From contig NZ_LRFG02000001.1 of NCBI RefSeq assembly GCF_001641755.2, forward strand, positions 186,001 through 250,000: a stretch of 64,000 nt of DNA, written 5' to 3'. The stretch is from Microbulbifer flavimaris. Lineage in GTDB: Bacteria > Pseudomonadota > Gammaproteobacteria > Pseudomonadales > Cellvibrionaceae. Positions 1 to 8,485 of the stretch are shown one piece after another. The first letter of the stretch is position 1. Each line of letters starts with the position of its first letter. The notes below the pieces were generated by a model. That model ran no database searches. It saw only the letters and a program-made list of their open reading frames with translations, and was not told where the DNA came from. The translations under genes were made by a program, and so were the position numbers.

Positions 1-1062
1 TATCTCGAAAACCGGATTCTGCCGCTCTCGGCTCCCGGCGGGCTTAACTGGACCGGTGGCGGTAACCAGGATCACGAAGCGATGGGTGTCTTCGCCCAGG
101 CGGATATCGACCTGAATGAATCCTGGATCCTGACGCTCGGTGGCCGCTACTCCATCGAGGAAAAAGATGCCCAGATCGCCACGATCCCGGTGAACCTGTG
201 TACGCTGGATGGCTGTGCCGCCTATGACTTCGAGGACAGCGAATCCTGGAATGCGTTTACACCCAAGGTCGGCCTGCAGTGGAACCTGGCGGACAACGCG
301 CAGATCTATTCGTTCTGGACCAAGGGTTTCCGCAGCGGCGGCTACAACATGCGGAATACGGGGCCGGGTGAATTGCCGGGACCGACCGATCAGGAAGAGC
401 AGACCAGCTTCGAGATTGGCGGCAAGGCGGAGTGGCTTGACGGCCGCCTGCGCACCAACTTTGCCCTGTTCCACAACACCATCGAAGACATGCAGCGTGA
501 GGAGAACCTGAGCAACCCGATCGTGGGTGTTGTGCAGATTATCCGCAACACTGCCGACGCCACGATCCGCGGTGCGGAGTTCGAGGCCATGGCCGTGGCC
601 AGTGACAACCTGCTGTTTACCTTGAACGCCGGTTACGTCGATGGTGATTACGACCAAGTCCTCGGTGATATCAGTGGTGACGGTCTCGTCAATGACGTGG
701 ATCTCGGGCTGGATATTCCGCGCCTCGCGCCCTGGACTTACGGCGTCGGTCTTGTCCACGACCTTTCGCTTGGCTCTGCCGGCACCGTGACGTCGCGGAT
801 CAACTTCAACCATCGCGATGCATCGCCGTACACGGATAACAACCGCGGGCTGCTCTCCGCAGCGGATATGCTGGACTTCAGCATCGGCTATACCCCCGAT
901 GCCGGCAATTACCAGCTGGCATTCTTCGGTCGCAACATGCTGGATGAGGTCACCGAGGGCAACAATACACAGTTGCCGGTCAACCTCGGTGGTCCCGGCG
1001 CGAGTTTCACGCCGCTCAACAAGGGCAGGGTAATGGGTGTCGAGTTGACCTACGACCTGTAA
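1..1062 (+). CDS. TonB-dependent receptor, C-terminal part (5' end outside window)
   Basis: The frame is open from base 1 to the TAA at 1060-1062, giving 353 residues without a start codon, so the N-terminal plug domain lies to the left of the window. What remains is the outer-membrane beta-barrel: alternating polar/apolar strands and the hallmark GFRSGGYN (around residue 110), typical of TonB-dependent receptors of marine gammaproteobacteria. The last strand ends VELTYDL, close to the usual terminal aromatic. By family, it would import a large or scarce nutrient (siderophore, glycan or cobalamin) using TonB energy. The substrate cannot be told from this part. A strong terminator follows directly, so the gene ends its transcript here. 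Confidence 0.9.
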   Translation, partial: YLENRILPLSAPGGLNWTGGGNQDHEAMGVFAQADIDLNESWILTLGGRYSIEEKDAQIATIPVNLCTLDGCAAYDFEDSESWNAFTPKVGLQWNLADNAQIYSFWTKGFRSGGYNMRNTGPGELPGPTDQEEQTSFEIGGKAEWLDGRLRTNFALFHNTIEDMQREENLSNPIVGVVQIIRNTADATIRGAEFEAMAVASDNLLFTLNAGYVDGDYDQVLGDISGDGLVNDVDLGLDIPRLAPWTYGVGLVHDLSLGSAGTVTSRINFNHRDASPYTDNNRGLLSAADMLDFSIGYTPDAGNYQLAFFGRNMLDEVTEGNNTQLPVNLGGPGASFTPLNKGRVMGVELTYDL

Positions 1063-1075
1063 TCCCCCCTAAAAT

Positions 1076-1104
1076 GAAAGCCCGGCATTGCCGGGCTTTT
1101 TTTA
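1076..1104 (+). terminator. Rho-independent terminator after TonB-dependent receptor
   Basis: An 8-base perfect stem (1079-1086 with 1090-1097) closed by a 3-base loop is followed by a run of T at 1097-1103. It sits 14 bases after the receptor stop codon and just before the next gene. Confidence 0.9.
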
Positions 1105-1140
1105 TTTGTGAGCCCAGCTCAAACAACTTTCGGAATCTCT

Positions 1141-2118
1141 ATGCGCTATATCGATCTGCCGCAATACGGTGAAGCGGATGTCATGCGGGTTGCTGAAATG
1201 GATGCGCCGCAGCCCGGTGACGGGGAAGTGTTGATTCGGGTGGGGGCCGCCGGTGTCAACCGGCCCGATATTGTCCAGCGTCAGGGGCTTTATCCACCGC
1301 CCCCGGGCGCCTCCCCGATCCTGGGGCTGGAGGTGGCCGGCGAGGTTGCCGCACTGGGAGACGGTGTCGAGCGCTGGCGGGTTGGCGACATGGTTTGCGC
1401 GCTGACCAATGGCGGTGGCTATGCGGAATACGTGGCGGTGCCAGCCAGCCAGTGTCTTCCCGTTCCGGATGGCCTCAGTATGGCGGAAGCCGCAGCATTG
1501 CCCGAGACGCTGTTTACCGTCTGGAGTAATGTCTTTGACCGCGCTCAGTTGCGGGCCGGGGAGGTACTGCTTGTCCATGGTGGCTCTTCCGGTATCGGTA
1601 CCACCGCAATCCAGCTGGCCAGCAACCTGGGAGCCCGGGTTTTCGCCACGGCGGGGTCCGACGAGAAATGCACAGCCTGCGAGGCCCTCGGGGCTGAGAG
1701 AGCGATCAACTACCGTAAGCAGGATTTTGTCGATGTCATAGCAGAAGCCACGGACGGCCATGGAGCCGATGTGATCCTCGATATGGTCGGCGGCGACTAC
1801 GTCGAGCGCAACATCCGCGTTGCGGCCAAAGACGGCCGCATTGTGAATATTGCTTTTTTACAGGGCGCGAAAGTTCAGGTGAATATGCTGCCCGTCATGG
1901 TGAAGCGCCTGACTCTGACGGGTTCCACCCTGCGCCCCCAGCCGCCTGAGGTGAAAGCGGCGATTGCCAGGGCCCTTGAGGAGACTGTCTGGCCGCTGAT
2001 TGAAGCGGGCAAGCTGCGCCCCCAGATTGCGGCAACTTTTTCCATTGAGGATGTGCCAGCGGCGCACAGACTGATGGAGTCCAGCAATCATATCGGCAAG
2101 ATTGTCCTGACACTGTAA
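1141..2118 (+). CDS. Zinc-independent NAD(P)H:quinone oxidoreductase-like protein (PIG3/QOR family)
   Basis: The protein has 325 residues and belongs to the medium-chain dehydrogenase/reductase superfamily. The N-terminal GroES-like half contains PGDGEVLIRV and NRPDIVQRQG. The Rossmann half carries the nucleotide-binding stretch HGGSSGIGTTAIQLA (about residues 140-155). The zinc-ligand cysteines of alcohol dehydrogenases are absent, as expected for quinone oxidoreductases. Members reduce quinones or enones with NADPH in the cytoplasm. The ATG at 1141 was chosen because homologues start at the equivalent MRYIDL-like residue; an in-frame GTG at 1108 lies on the edge of the preceding terminator. 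The 3' end overlaps the convergent lipoprotein gene by 224 bases. Confidence 0.88.
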   Translation: MRYIDLPQYGEADVMRVAEMDAPQPGDGEVLIRVGAAGVNRPDIVQRQGLYPPPPGASPILGLEVAGEVAALGDGVERWRVGDMVCALTNGGGYAEYVAVPASQCLPVPDGLSMAEAAALPETLFTVWSNVFDRAQLRAGEVLLVHGGSSGIGTTAIQLASNLGARVFATAGSDEKCTACEALGAERAINYRKQDFVDVIAEATDGHGADVILDMVGGDYVERNIRVAAKDGRIVNIAFLQGAKVQVNMLPVMVKRLTLTGSTLRPQPPEVKAAIARALEETVWPLIEAGKLRPQIAATFSIEDVPAAHRLMESSNHIGKIVLTL

Positions 2119-4408
2119 AAGTGCCCGCCGGCGCTGTCTGTGCAATATCCCCCGTTGCCACGTTGGTGTAGGCCACGTACAGCTTGCTGATTTTGCGCAC
2201 ATAGGCGACGGGTTCGGAACCCCGTGCGTAACCGTAGCGGGCTTTCTCGAAGTAGCGTGGCTCCGACAGTTTCAGCATGGCTACTTCGACATTGTCGAAC
2301 CATTTTTCCGGGTCCAGTCCGAGCTCTGCTGCCAGTCGCTGGGCGTCGTAAACATGGCCCAGGCCGGCGTTGTAGGAAGCGAGGGTGAACCAGAGTTTTT
2401 CGCTCAGCGGAATTGGATCCTTGAAGCGATTGCGGATCCACTCCATGTATTTAACACCTGCCTCAATGTTGCGGTCCGGCTCGAACAGCGGCGGGGGAAA
2501 GCCCATATCGGCGCCGGTACGGGGCATAACCTGGAGAAGCCCCTGGGCGCCTACAGGTGACACGGCTTTGGGGTTGAAGTTGCTCTCCTGCCACATCTGT
2601 GCAGTGATGAGTCGCCAGTCAAAGTCGCGTTTGAGCGAATTTTTCTTCACCAGTTCATCAAACGGTGACAGATCCTCTCCGGGGACCGCCCTTGCACTGA
2701 CACGCTGTACCAGGTGTTTGTCCGGTTTGAAATACGCCGCCACGAGCCTGTCAAATTCCTTCCCGCGACTGAAACGGCGCATAAAACGGTCGACCTGCTT
2801 GAGTAGATCGCTGTTACCCTTTTTGACCATCCAGGCCTGGGGCAGTGGGTCACTGACTTGCAAGCCAATCTGCAGATCGGGCCGCAGTGCAGCCTGCATC
2901 TCAGCGATATAGCCGTCTTCGATGGTGGCGTCATACTCGCCTGCAGCCACCTTATTCAGGACCTCGGCAAACGATTCCTCGGGGGGCGCAATCTGGATTT
3001 CCACGTCCAGGCCGTTTTCCTTCAGTGTCCGGGCTGTTTCGATAAAGGACGAATACGCACGTAGAACAATCGTTCGACCGGCAAGGTCACCCAGTGCGGC
3101 GATCTGCGGTTGTTTGCGGTTACTGATAATGTTCTGCGGCGTTTCAATAAAAGGCTCGCTGAAGTCGACACCTTTCTTGCGGCGTTGTTCGGTAATGGTT
3201 GTGGATGCACCGCCGATATCCGCTTTGCCCTGGGCTACCCAATCCACCAGGTCTTCTTCATAGGGCACGACGATGACCTGGAGCTCCAGCTTGTGCTTAT
3301 CGGCAAATGCCTTGGCCATCGCATAGTCGAAGCCACGCAGCGTCCCTCGCCAGATGTAGTAGCTGGTCGGGCCGTTGTAAGTGGCGAACCGCAGCACGCC
3401 GGACTTTTTGATTGCATGCCAATGGGTGGTCCGCTCGGGTATTTCGGTAACGATTGTGCGGGTGAGGAAGTTGTTGACGCGGGTCTTGAGCCTTTTTGCA
3501 TCCAGCCGCATCGCCCAGGCAATATCTTCCGGCTCGCTGACTACGGCGCCCATTTTCAGGTCGTGCCGGTATTGCAGAGTGTCCTCGGCAATACCCTCAT
3601 GTAGAACGGTGACCGCATTGTCGACTTTACTGACCATATCGAACAGGGTATCGCGCTCGGCATTCAGGTAAACTTCCCGCACGGTCAGGTTGGCATCCGG
3701 GTTTTCCTCAACCAGTCTCCTGGCCGTCTCTGCATAAGTGCTACCGGCGAGGACAATAAACTCGGTCCCCTTGAGGTTTTTGACATCAGTGATGTCTGGT
3801 CCGTTGACACCGGTTACCAACACGTCGGAGGCCTGCCTGATCGGCTGGCTGAAGGCAACAAGCTCTCTCCTCTCTTCGGTATCGGTCAGGTTTTCTGCCA
3901 CGATATCTGCGCGCCCCTCCTGCACCATCGCAATCGCCTGCTCGGGTGTTTCGGCGATCAGCCAGCGGGGTTCCAGCTTGAGTCGCTGTGCCAGTCTCTC
4001 GGCAAGCTCCCGATGACTCTGGGTGACGATGGCTTTACGGGGCAGGTAGCCCTCATTGTCCCCGGTGAGGCTGACGAAGCGGATAATTCCGTGCTCTCGT
4101 AGCGCGCTGAGGTCCCCTGTTTCAATGTATTCGGTTTTTTGGACGGGCTCTTCTTCTGCTGGGTTCTCCTCGTAGAACTTTTCCGTATCCTCTACGGCCT
4201 CTTCGGCGATCTTTTCCGGGGTAGTCGTTGTTGCTCGTGGCGCGCTCAGGGTCGGGCCCTCAGCAGTGCTCTGCGGTGCAGGTTCCGGAGTCGAAGACTC
4301 TCTCGGCCCACCGTCACATGCACCGAGAAAGAGAGCGAGCAGCACGGCCATAAAGAGCACAATGCTGCGTTGAGACTGCGAGTAATCAGCTTTTCTACCA
4401 GTTACCAT
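1895..4408 (-). CDS. Lipoprotein with two SBP_bac_3-type domains and a C-terminal lytic transglycosylase domain (MltF-like), downstream copy
   Basis: The ATG at 4408 has GGAG six bases upstream. A lipoprotein signal ends LFLGAC with Cys31 as the predicted lipidated residue, so the protein should be membrane-anchored in the periplasm. Residues about 45-95 are an acidic, proline-rich linker. Two periplasmic-binding-protein (SBP_bac_3) domains follow at about 100-315 and 325-555. The SLT domain at about 575-730 has catalytic Glu598 in MWQESNF, then GAQGLLQVMP and ASYNAG. E. coli MltF has only one binding domain before SLT. Known SLT enzymes cleave peptidoglycan to 1,6-anhydro products. Homology ends near residue 745; the last 74 or so residues are read antisense through the convergent quinone oxidoreductase gene, which is odd and may reflect a lost stop codon or a frameshift. 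It lies 32 bases downstream of a paralogue, probably co-transcribed. Confidence 0.88.
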   Translation of the reverse strand: MVTGRKADYSQSQRSIVLFMAVLLALFLGACDGGPRESSTPEPAPQSTAEGPTLSAPRATTTTPEKIAEEAVEDTEKFYEENPAEEEPVQKTEYIETGDLSALREHGIIRFVSLTGDNEGYLPRKAIVTQSHRELAERLAQRLKLEPRWLIAETPEQAIAMVQEGRADIVAENLTDTEERRELVAFSQPIRQASDVLVTGVNGPDITDVKNLKGTEFIVLAGSTYAETARRLVEENPDANLTVREVYLNAERDTLFDMVSKVDNAVTVLHEGIAEDTLQYRHDLKMGAVVSEPEDIAWAMRLDAKRLKTRVNNFLTRTIVTEIPERTTHWHAIKKSGVLRFATYNGPTSYYIWRGTLRGFDYAMAKAFADKHKLELQVIVVPYEEDLVDWVAQGKADIGGASTTITEQRRKKGVDFSEPFIETPQNIISNRKQPQIAALGDLAGRTIVLRAYSSFIETARTLKENGLDVEIQIAPPEESFAEVLNKVAAGEYDATIEDGYIAEMQAALRPDLQIGLQVSDPLPQAWMVKKGNSDLLKQVDRFMRRFSRGKEFDRLVAAYFKPDKHLVQRVSARAVPGEDLSPFDELVKKNSLKRDFDWRLITAQMWQESNFNPKAVSPVGAQGLLQVMPRTGADMGFPPPLFEPDRNIEAGVKYMEWIRNRFKDPIPLSEKLWFTLASYNAGLGHVYDAQRLAAELGLDPEKWFDNVEVAMLKLSEPRYFEKARYGYARGSEPVAYVRKISKLYVAYTNVATGDIAQTAPAGTFTVSGQSCRYDCWTPSVCAPLAHPQWKKLPQSGGAACPLQSAARQSPQGPWQSPLSPQAAGGAGWNPSESGASP

Positions 4409-4440
4409 ACTGCACTCCGGTAACTTCCACGGGCTGTATT

Positions 4441-6738
4441 TTAGGGTGACCCGAAGCAAGCCAGTGAGAGAATTGACTTTTCCGTCTTAGCGTCGAAGAG
4501 ATGGCTGGCCGCAGGTTTTATTAGCGACCAATCCTGCGGTGCAGAGTCACAGAGTGGGCGGGATGCGAAGATGGTTGTCAGGATGAAGTCATCTGTCTTC
4601 TTGCGGGCCACCTCGCCGGAGGCCAGATCGGTATACGCGCGATACAGGTCCCTGATGTTGCGCACATACAGGACGGGCTCCTCACCGCGCGCGTAGCCGT
4701 AGCGGGCTTTCTCAAAGTAGCGTGGTTCCGATAGTTTGAGCATGGCGACTTCCACGTTGTCAAACCACTTGTCCGGATCCAGGTTGAGCTGCTCGGCCAG
4801 TGCCCGGGCGTCCCGCAGGTGTCCGATCCCGGCATTGTATGCGGCCAGCGCGAACCACAATCGCTCATCGGCCGGCAGTTCCTCGTCGAGACGCTCCCTT
4901 ACCCAGTTGAGGTACTTGGTGCCCGCCTGCAGGGAGTCCTCCGGGTCAAACAGGGGCGGCTGGAAGCCCATTTCTTGAGCAGTCCTTGGCATGACCTGCA
5001 TCAATCCCTGGGCACCCACCTGTGATTCGGCCCCGGGATCGAAATTACTTTCTTGCCACATCTGCGCGACGACCAGGCGCCAGTCAAGGTTATGCTCGAG
5101 GGCATATTTTTTTACCAGCTCATCGTAGGGAGATAGTGGATCACCCGGTTGTATCCGGGTCTTTGCTGCCTTGAGAAGTCGCGGGTTGGGTTTGAAATAA
5201 TTGTTGACCATAGCCCGGTTTTCTTCGCTGGCGAGAAACGATTCCAGGAAGCTGTTGACCTGCTGGAGCAAACTGGTGTTGCCCTGAGCAACCATCCAGC
5301 CCTGGGGGAGAGGGTCAGACACGACCACACCAGCGACGAGATCAGGATAGAGTGCAGACTGCACCTCGGCGAGGTTGCTGTCTTCAAGCGTGGCATCGAA
5401 TTTACCATTGGCGACGGCGCCGATGATATCTCCGAAAGAAAATTCCTCAGGCGCGGTTTTTATATCGACATCAATGCCCTGTTTTCGCAGCTGGCGAGCG
5501 GTATCGATGAAGGCGGAATTGACTTGCAAAGTCAGCTTCCTGCCATCCAGGTCCCTCAGGCTGTTGATTGGAGGGGAATCCTTGTGGCTCAGGACACGCT
5601 GTGAGGTTTCCAGAATCGGGATCGTAAACTCCACACCCTCCTTGCGACGGCGCTCTGTAATCGTTGTCACTGCCCCGGCCATGTCCACTTGGCCCGACTC
5701 GACCATCTCGGTCAGGTCTGTTGACTCCGGCACGACAATGACTTGCAGCTCGACGTCATTCTCATCGGCAAAACGCCGTACCAGTTCATAGTCCAGGCCA
5801 TGGAGCGAACCTTTCCAAAGGAGATAGCCGGGGCCATTGTGGGTAGCGAAGCGCAGGATCCCCGACTCCTTGATTGACTCCCAGTCGGAATCCCGGTCCG
5901 GTACCTCGGTCACCAGGGTTTTGGTCAGGAAATTATTGATCCGGGTCTTTAATTTCTTTGCGTCTTTTCTCACAGCCCAAACCACCGGGACCGGTTCGCC
6001 AATACGGGCACCGATCTTGATTTTGTCACGAAGCCTGGCCAGGGCTTCTGCCCCGGTGCGGGGGACCAGGGCGATGACTGGCTCTTTCTTATCGATCGAG
6101 TTCAACAGTAGGGGCCAGAGTTTGGGTAAGGGCAGCTCCCGGACGCTGATATTTGCGGCCGGATTGTCGGCAGCAAAGCGCTGGATTGTCTCAGCTGGCA
6201 GGCTGCCCGCAAGTACGGTGACCTCCATGTTTTGCAGCTGGTCGGGGTCACTGATATCGGGGCCATTCTTACCTGTGATCAGCACATGCTCGTCTTCCAT
6301 CAACGGCTCGGTCAGGCCAAGAATCTCACCGCGCTCCTTGGTGGCGCCAAAATTGTCAGCGATGACATCCGCTTTGCCACTGACAACCATATCCATGGCT
6401 TGCTGGGGTGTTTCGACGACCAGGAAATTTGCCTTGACCCCGAGCCTTTCCGCCAGGCGTCTGGCCAGCTCGATATTGCTCTGGCTGACAATCTGGTTTC
6501 TCGGCAGCACACCAAGGGAGTCCTCTTCAAAGCGCACAAAGTGAATCACGCCACGCTTCTGGATCTCGGCCAGGTCTTCTCCGCCAGCACCGCTGTCTGG
6601 GCGTCTCTGTGAAGTCGCATCATCGGGCCCGGTGTCACCGCACGCCGTGATGCCGGCCACAATCAATATCGTCAATATTGCCCCAAGCCAGTGGCGGAGG
6701 AGCGTGCCCGGGCGGGTATTCGCATCGACATTGACCAT
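4441..6738 (-). CDS. Lipoprotein with two SBP_bac_3-type domains and a C-terminal lytic transglycosylase domain (MltF-like), upstream copy
   Basis: The protein has 765 residues. The ATG at 6738 has a near-perfect Shine-Dalgarno, GGAGGT, four bases upstream, and is preferred over an in-frame codon at 6765. The signal peptide ends AGITAC with Cys33 as the lipidation site. Two SBP_bac_3-like domains span about 60-280 and 290-515. The SLT domain at about 537-700 has catalytic Glu563 in MWQESNF, plus GAQGLMQVMP and LAAYNAG. The architecture matches the next gene downstream almost block for block, so the two are a tandem duplication within one probable operon. As with MltF, the binding domains may sense muropeptides or amino acids and control the lytic domain; this is inference. 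The C-terminal 50 residues are unlike its paralogue's tail. Confidence 0.9.
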   Translation of the reverse strand: MVNVDANTRPGTLLRHWLGAILTILIVAGITACGDTGPDDATSQRRPDSGAGGEDLAEIQKRGVIHFVRFEEDSLGVLPRNQIVSQSNIELARRLAERLGVKANFLVVETPQQAMDMVVSGKADVIADNFGATKERGEILGLTEPLMEDEHVLITGKNGPDISDPDQLQNMEVTVLAGSLPAETIQRFAADNPAANISVRELPLPKLWPLLLNSIDKKEPVIALVPRTGAEALARLRDKIKIGARIGEPVPVVWAVRKDAKKLKTRINNFLTKTLVTEVPDRDSDWESIKESGILRFATHNGPGYLLWKGSLHGLDYELVRRFADENDVELQVIVVPESTDLTEMVESGQVDMAGAVTTITERRRKEGVEFTIPILETSQRVLSHKDSPPINSLRDLDGRKLTLQVNSAFIDTARQLRKQGIDVDIKTAPEEFSFGDIIGAVANGKFDATLEDSNLAEVQSALYPDLVAGVVVSDPLPQGWMVAQGNTSLLQQVNSFLESFLASEENRAMVNNYFKPNPRLLKAAKTRIQPGDPLSPYDELVKKYALEHNLDWRLVVAQMWQESNFDPGAESQVGAQGLMQVMPRTAQEMGFQPPLFDPEDSLQAGTKYLNWVRERLDEELPADERLWFALAAYNAGIGHLRDARALAEQLNLDPDKWFDNVEVAMLKLSEPRYFEKARYGYARGEEPVLYVRNIRDLYRAYTDLASGEVARKKTDDFILTTIFASRPLCDSAPQDWSLIKPAASHLFDAKTEKSILSLACFGSP

Positions 6739-6960
6739 GGTCACCTCCCGCGCCCAGACACCCACAGCGGGCGTCTCGGGTACGGTGTTGGGAATGGCGG
6801 CGGGTGCTCGGGTGAGCAGTTGGGGGCTATTCCCGCATCCTGTGAACGCGCAGATGGTCCAAGCGGGATCGCCTGCTTACCGCCCTTTTGTCAGTGGGAA
6901 GGCTAGCGTGGCGGATGCATTGCGGCGAACCTGAGTGGGGGAGGGCTTCCCGGCCGTGGC

Positions 6961-8301
6961 TCAGTCTACGATCGCAGACAGTTCCCCGTCGGCCAGTCGC
7001 GCGTGGATTCGCTGGCCAGGGCGGACAGAACTCGCCCGCTTGATAACCTGCTGTTTGTCGTCGCGCACAATGGCATAACCGCGGTCCAGCACGTTGAGCG
7101 GGCTAACGTTATGCAGAAGCTGGGATTGTTGTGCCAATCGCTCCCTGCGACGCTCGAGCTGCAGGCAGATATCCCGATGCAGGCGTTCACTGAGCGCTGC
7201 CAGCTGCTGCTGGCGGTCGCGCAGTTCCCGCTCAGGGTGCAAGTGGGCAAAGGCGCTGGTGACCAGCTGTAATTGCCGTTGGCGGTCCTGCAGGTCCTGC
7301 CTGATGGCGCCCTTCAGGCGCAGCTCCAGGTGGTCCAGGCGCTGGGCGCGGTTCTGCAGCTGTTCCCGTGGGTGGCGGATGCGGTTTCCGGTCAGTTGCG
7401 CCTGCTGGCGCAGGTGGCGAAGTTGCAACTGGATTGCGCGCTGCAGGCGCTGGCGGGTGTCGGTGAAGGTTTGCAGCAACTCTGCGGCATTGGCGCTGGC
7501 GATCTCAGCCGCCGCCGATGGGGTTGGCGCACGCAGGTCCGCCGCCAGGTCGGCGATGGTGGTGTCGGTCTCGTGTCCAACCGCGGAGATGGTCGGGATA
7601 GGGCATTCCGCCAGGGCGCGGGCGACGATCTCCTCATTGAATGGCCACAGGTCTTCGAGAGAGCCACCACCGCGGCCGACGATCAGCAGGTCGTGGCGGC
7701 CCAGCTGGCCGGCGCGGCGTATTGCGGACGCAATCTGCTCTGCCGCACCCTGTCCCTGCACCTGCACCGGCCACAATTCGATCTTGGCGGCGGGGTAGCG
7801 CCTGCCCAGCACCTGGATCATGTCGCGCACGGCGGCGCCGGTGGGGGAGGTGACAATGCCGATATTGGCGGGCAGGTAAGGGAGTGGCTTCTTGCGGGCC
7901 GGGTCGAACAGGCCCTCCGCCTGTAATCTGGCTTTCAGGGCCTCCAGCTGGCGCATCAACGCTCCAAAGCCGGCTTCCTCCATATGCTCGACGATGAGCT
8001 GGTATTCGCCGCGGCCCTCGTAGAGGCTGACCCGGGCGCGAATCAGCACCTCGCGGCCGTTCTCCGGGCGAAAGCGCACACTGCGATTGCGGCCGCGGAA
8101 CATGGCACAGCGGACCTGGGCCCGGGCGTCCTTGAGGGTGAAGTACCAGTGCCCGGAGCTGGGGGCGGCAAAATTGGAGATCTCCCCGCTGACCCACAGC
8201 AGCGGCACGCTGCTTTCCAGCAGGTGCTTGACCTCGCGGTTGAGGTCACTGACCGAGAGGACACTGCGTTTCGGGCCGGAGCTGGGCGGGGTCGATAGCA
8301 T
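6961..8301 (-). CDS. xseA: Exodeoxyribonuclease VII large subunit
   Basis: The protein has 446 residues from the ATG at 8301; E. coli XseA has 456. The N-terminal OB-fold contains LSVSDLNREVKHLLE and WVSGEISNF. The catalytic core has GIVTSPTGAAVRDM and the VGRGGGSLEDLW stretch. A long arginine/glutamine-rich coiled coil follows (about 290-400), and the C-terminus has the RGYAIV motif. With the small XseB subunits, which are not in this window, the complex degrades single-stranded DNA to oligonucleotides in repair. It is divergent from guaB, the usual neighbour. An upstream in-frame codon at 8397 would add an extension not seen in the family. Confidence 0.95.
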   Translation of the reverse strand: MLSTPPSSGPKRSVLSVSDLNREVKHLLESSVPLLWVSGEISNFAAPSSGHWYFTLKDARAQVRCAMFRGRNRSVRFRPENGREVLIRARVSLYEGRGEYQLIVEHMEEAGFGALMRQLEALKARLQAEGLFDPARKKPLPYLPANIGIVTSPTGAAVRDMIQVLGRRYPAAKIELWPVQVQGQGAAEQIASAIRRAGQLGRHDLLIVGRGGGSLEDLWPFNEEIVARALAECPIPTISAVGHETDTTIADLAADLRAPTPSAAAEIASANAAELLQTFTDTRQRLQRAIQLQLRHLRQQAQLTGNRIRHPREQLQNRAQRLDHLELRLKGAIRQDLQDRQRQLQLVTSAFAHLHPERELRDRQQQLAALSERLHRDICLQLERRRERLAQQSQLLHNVSPLNVLDRGYAIVRDDKQQVIKRASSVRPGQRIHARLADGELSAIVD

Positions 8302-8413
8302 TTCTGACTCGCGAGGGTGAATTGGGTGGGCCAATATTGCAGTATCGGGAAACCAGGTAAAGTGCTTTGCCAACCCCGACGCCAAACCCGGTTGCAATGG
8401 TGCAAAAATGGGC

Positions 8414-8443
8414 TTTCGTTGCCCGGGAACTTGCGGCTATAAT
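8414..8443 (+). promoter_or_regulatory. Putative sigma-70 promoter of guaB
   Basis: A perfect -10 TATAAT stands at 8438-8443, with a weak -35 (TTTCGT) at 8414-8419 and an 18-base spacer. The bases after the -10 are CGCGCCG, a GC-rich discriminator of the kind associated with stringent and growth-rate control of guaB in E. coli. It lies 42 bases before the guaB start. Confidence 0.6.
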
Positions 8444-8485
8444 CGCGCCGATACCCAATCCCGCACTTTCGAGGTTTGAGTGTCC

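Noticed and set aside
1108-1140. Earlier GTG start for the quinone oxidoreductase
   Set aside because: It falls on the tail of the preceding terminator and would add residues with no family counterpart.
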